Shown here in pieces: positions 64,000 through 64,000 of a stretch of 64,000 bases of DNA; positions within the stretch are counted from its first letter, which is position 1, and every line of letters begins with the position of its first letter. The stretch covers positions 34,315 through 98,314 of the forward strand of contig NZ_KI912459.1 of the NCBI RefSeq assembly GCF_000518605.1, in the 5' to 3' direction. The DNA comes from Shewanella fidelis ATCC BAA-318 (GTDB lineage: Bacteria; Pseudomonadota; Gammaproteobacteria; Enterobacterales; Shewanellaceae). Position numbers and translations under genes: made by a program. A model generated the notes under the pieces. That model was given only the letters and a program-made list of their open reading frames with translations, did not search any database and was not told the origin of the DNA.

Positions 64000-64000
64000 T

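Noticed and set aside
63809..64000. Minus-strand frame starting MAEKEGFEPSMG
   Set aside because: It is the antisense translation of tRNA-Ser; EGFEPS-type peptides are a well-known artefact of tRNA genes.

Overview
The window is a contiguous piece of a gammaproteobacterial chromosome, most likely Shewanella or a close relative. The genus is inferred from gene order (relA-mazG-pyrG-eno-ftsB-ispD-ispF-truD-surE-pcm-nlpD-rpoS, mutS, recA, alaS, csrA, tRNA-Ser; ettA/glyA-nrdR-rib-nusB-thiL-pgpA), a RibBX-type riboflavin protein and a Shewanella-type PPP phosphatase. No search was run. I see no phage, insertion sequence, CRISPR array or rRNA.

Layout. 1-18.3 kb is mostly accessory: type II NADH dehydrogenase, two RND efflux pumps each with its adaptor but no outer-membrane channel, an iron alcohol dehydrogenase with a CRP-like site, a NYN-domain protein, an exported PPP-type phosphatase, a membrane acyltransferase and several unknowns. 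A short promoter-terminator unit at 7103-7207 (minus) looks like a small RNA gene. 18.3-27.9 kb is housekeeping: ettA diverging from glyA-nrdR-ribD-ribE-ribBX-ribH-nusB, then thiL-pgpA. 28-38 kb holds recN behind two SOS boxes, a BvgS-like hybrid kinase with a response regulator/TPR protein, an AEC transporter with a divergent LysR regulator, and a block of intergenic repeat DNA. 38-63.5 kb is the conserved yjaG-barA / rlmD-relA...rpoS / mutS / recA-alaS-csrA block, ending in a complete tRNA-Ser(GCU) at the right edge.

Most notable observation. The gene for the BarA (GacS-type) hybrid sensor kinase is split by a frameshift lying exactly in a tetranucleotide tract, (TTGC)4 at 41288-41303. Removing one 4-bp unit restores a continuous frame of about 923 residues with the expected BarA sequence at the junction. 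This is either an authentic loss-of-function or slipped-strand switch in the BarA-UvrY-Csr pathway (csrA and rpoS lie in the same window), or an assembly error. Other points: a 74-bp duplication of the pgpA 3' end with its terminator between pgpA and recN, a dispersed palindromic intergenic motif, no recX between recA and alaS, loss of the zinc cysteines in the C-terminal half of RibBX, and two small ORFs with strong ribosome-binding sites.

How the genes connect. Stress and global regulation recur: BarA to Csr (barA, csrA), stringent response (relA), general stress (nlpD-rpoS), SOS and repair (recA, recN, mutS) and protein repair (pcm, surE). The rib cluster supplies flavin, and thiL supplies thiamine diphosphate.
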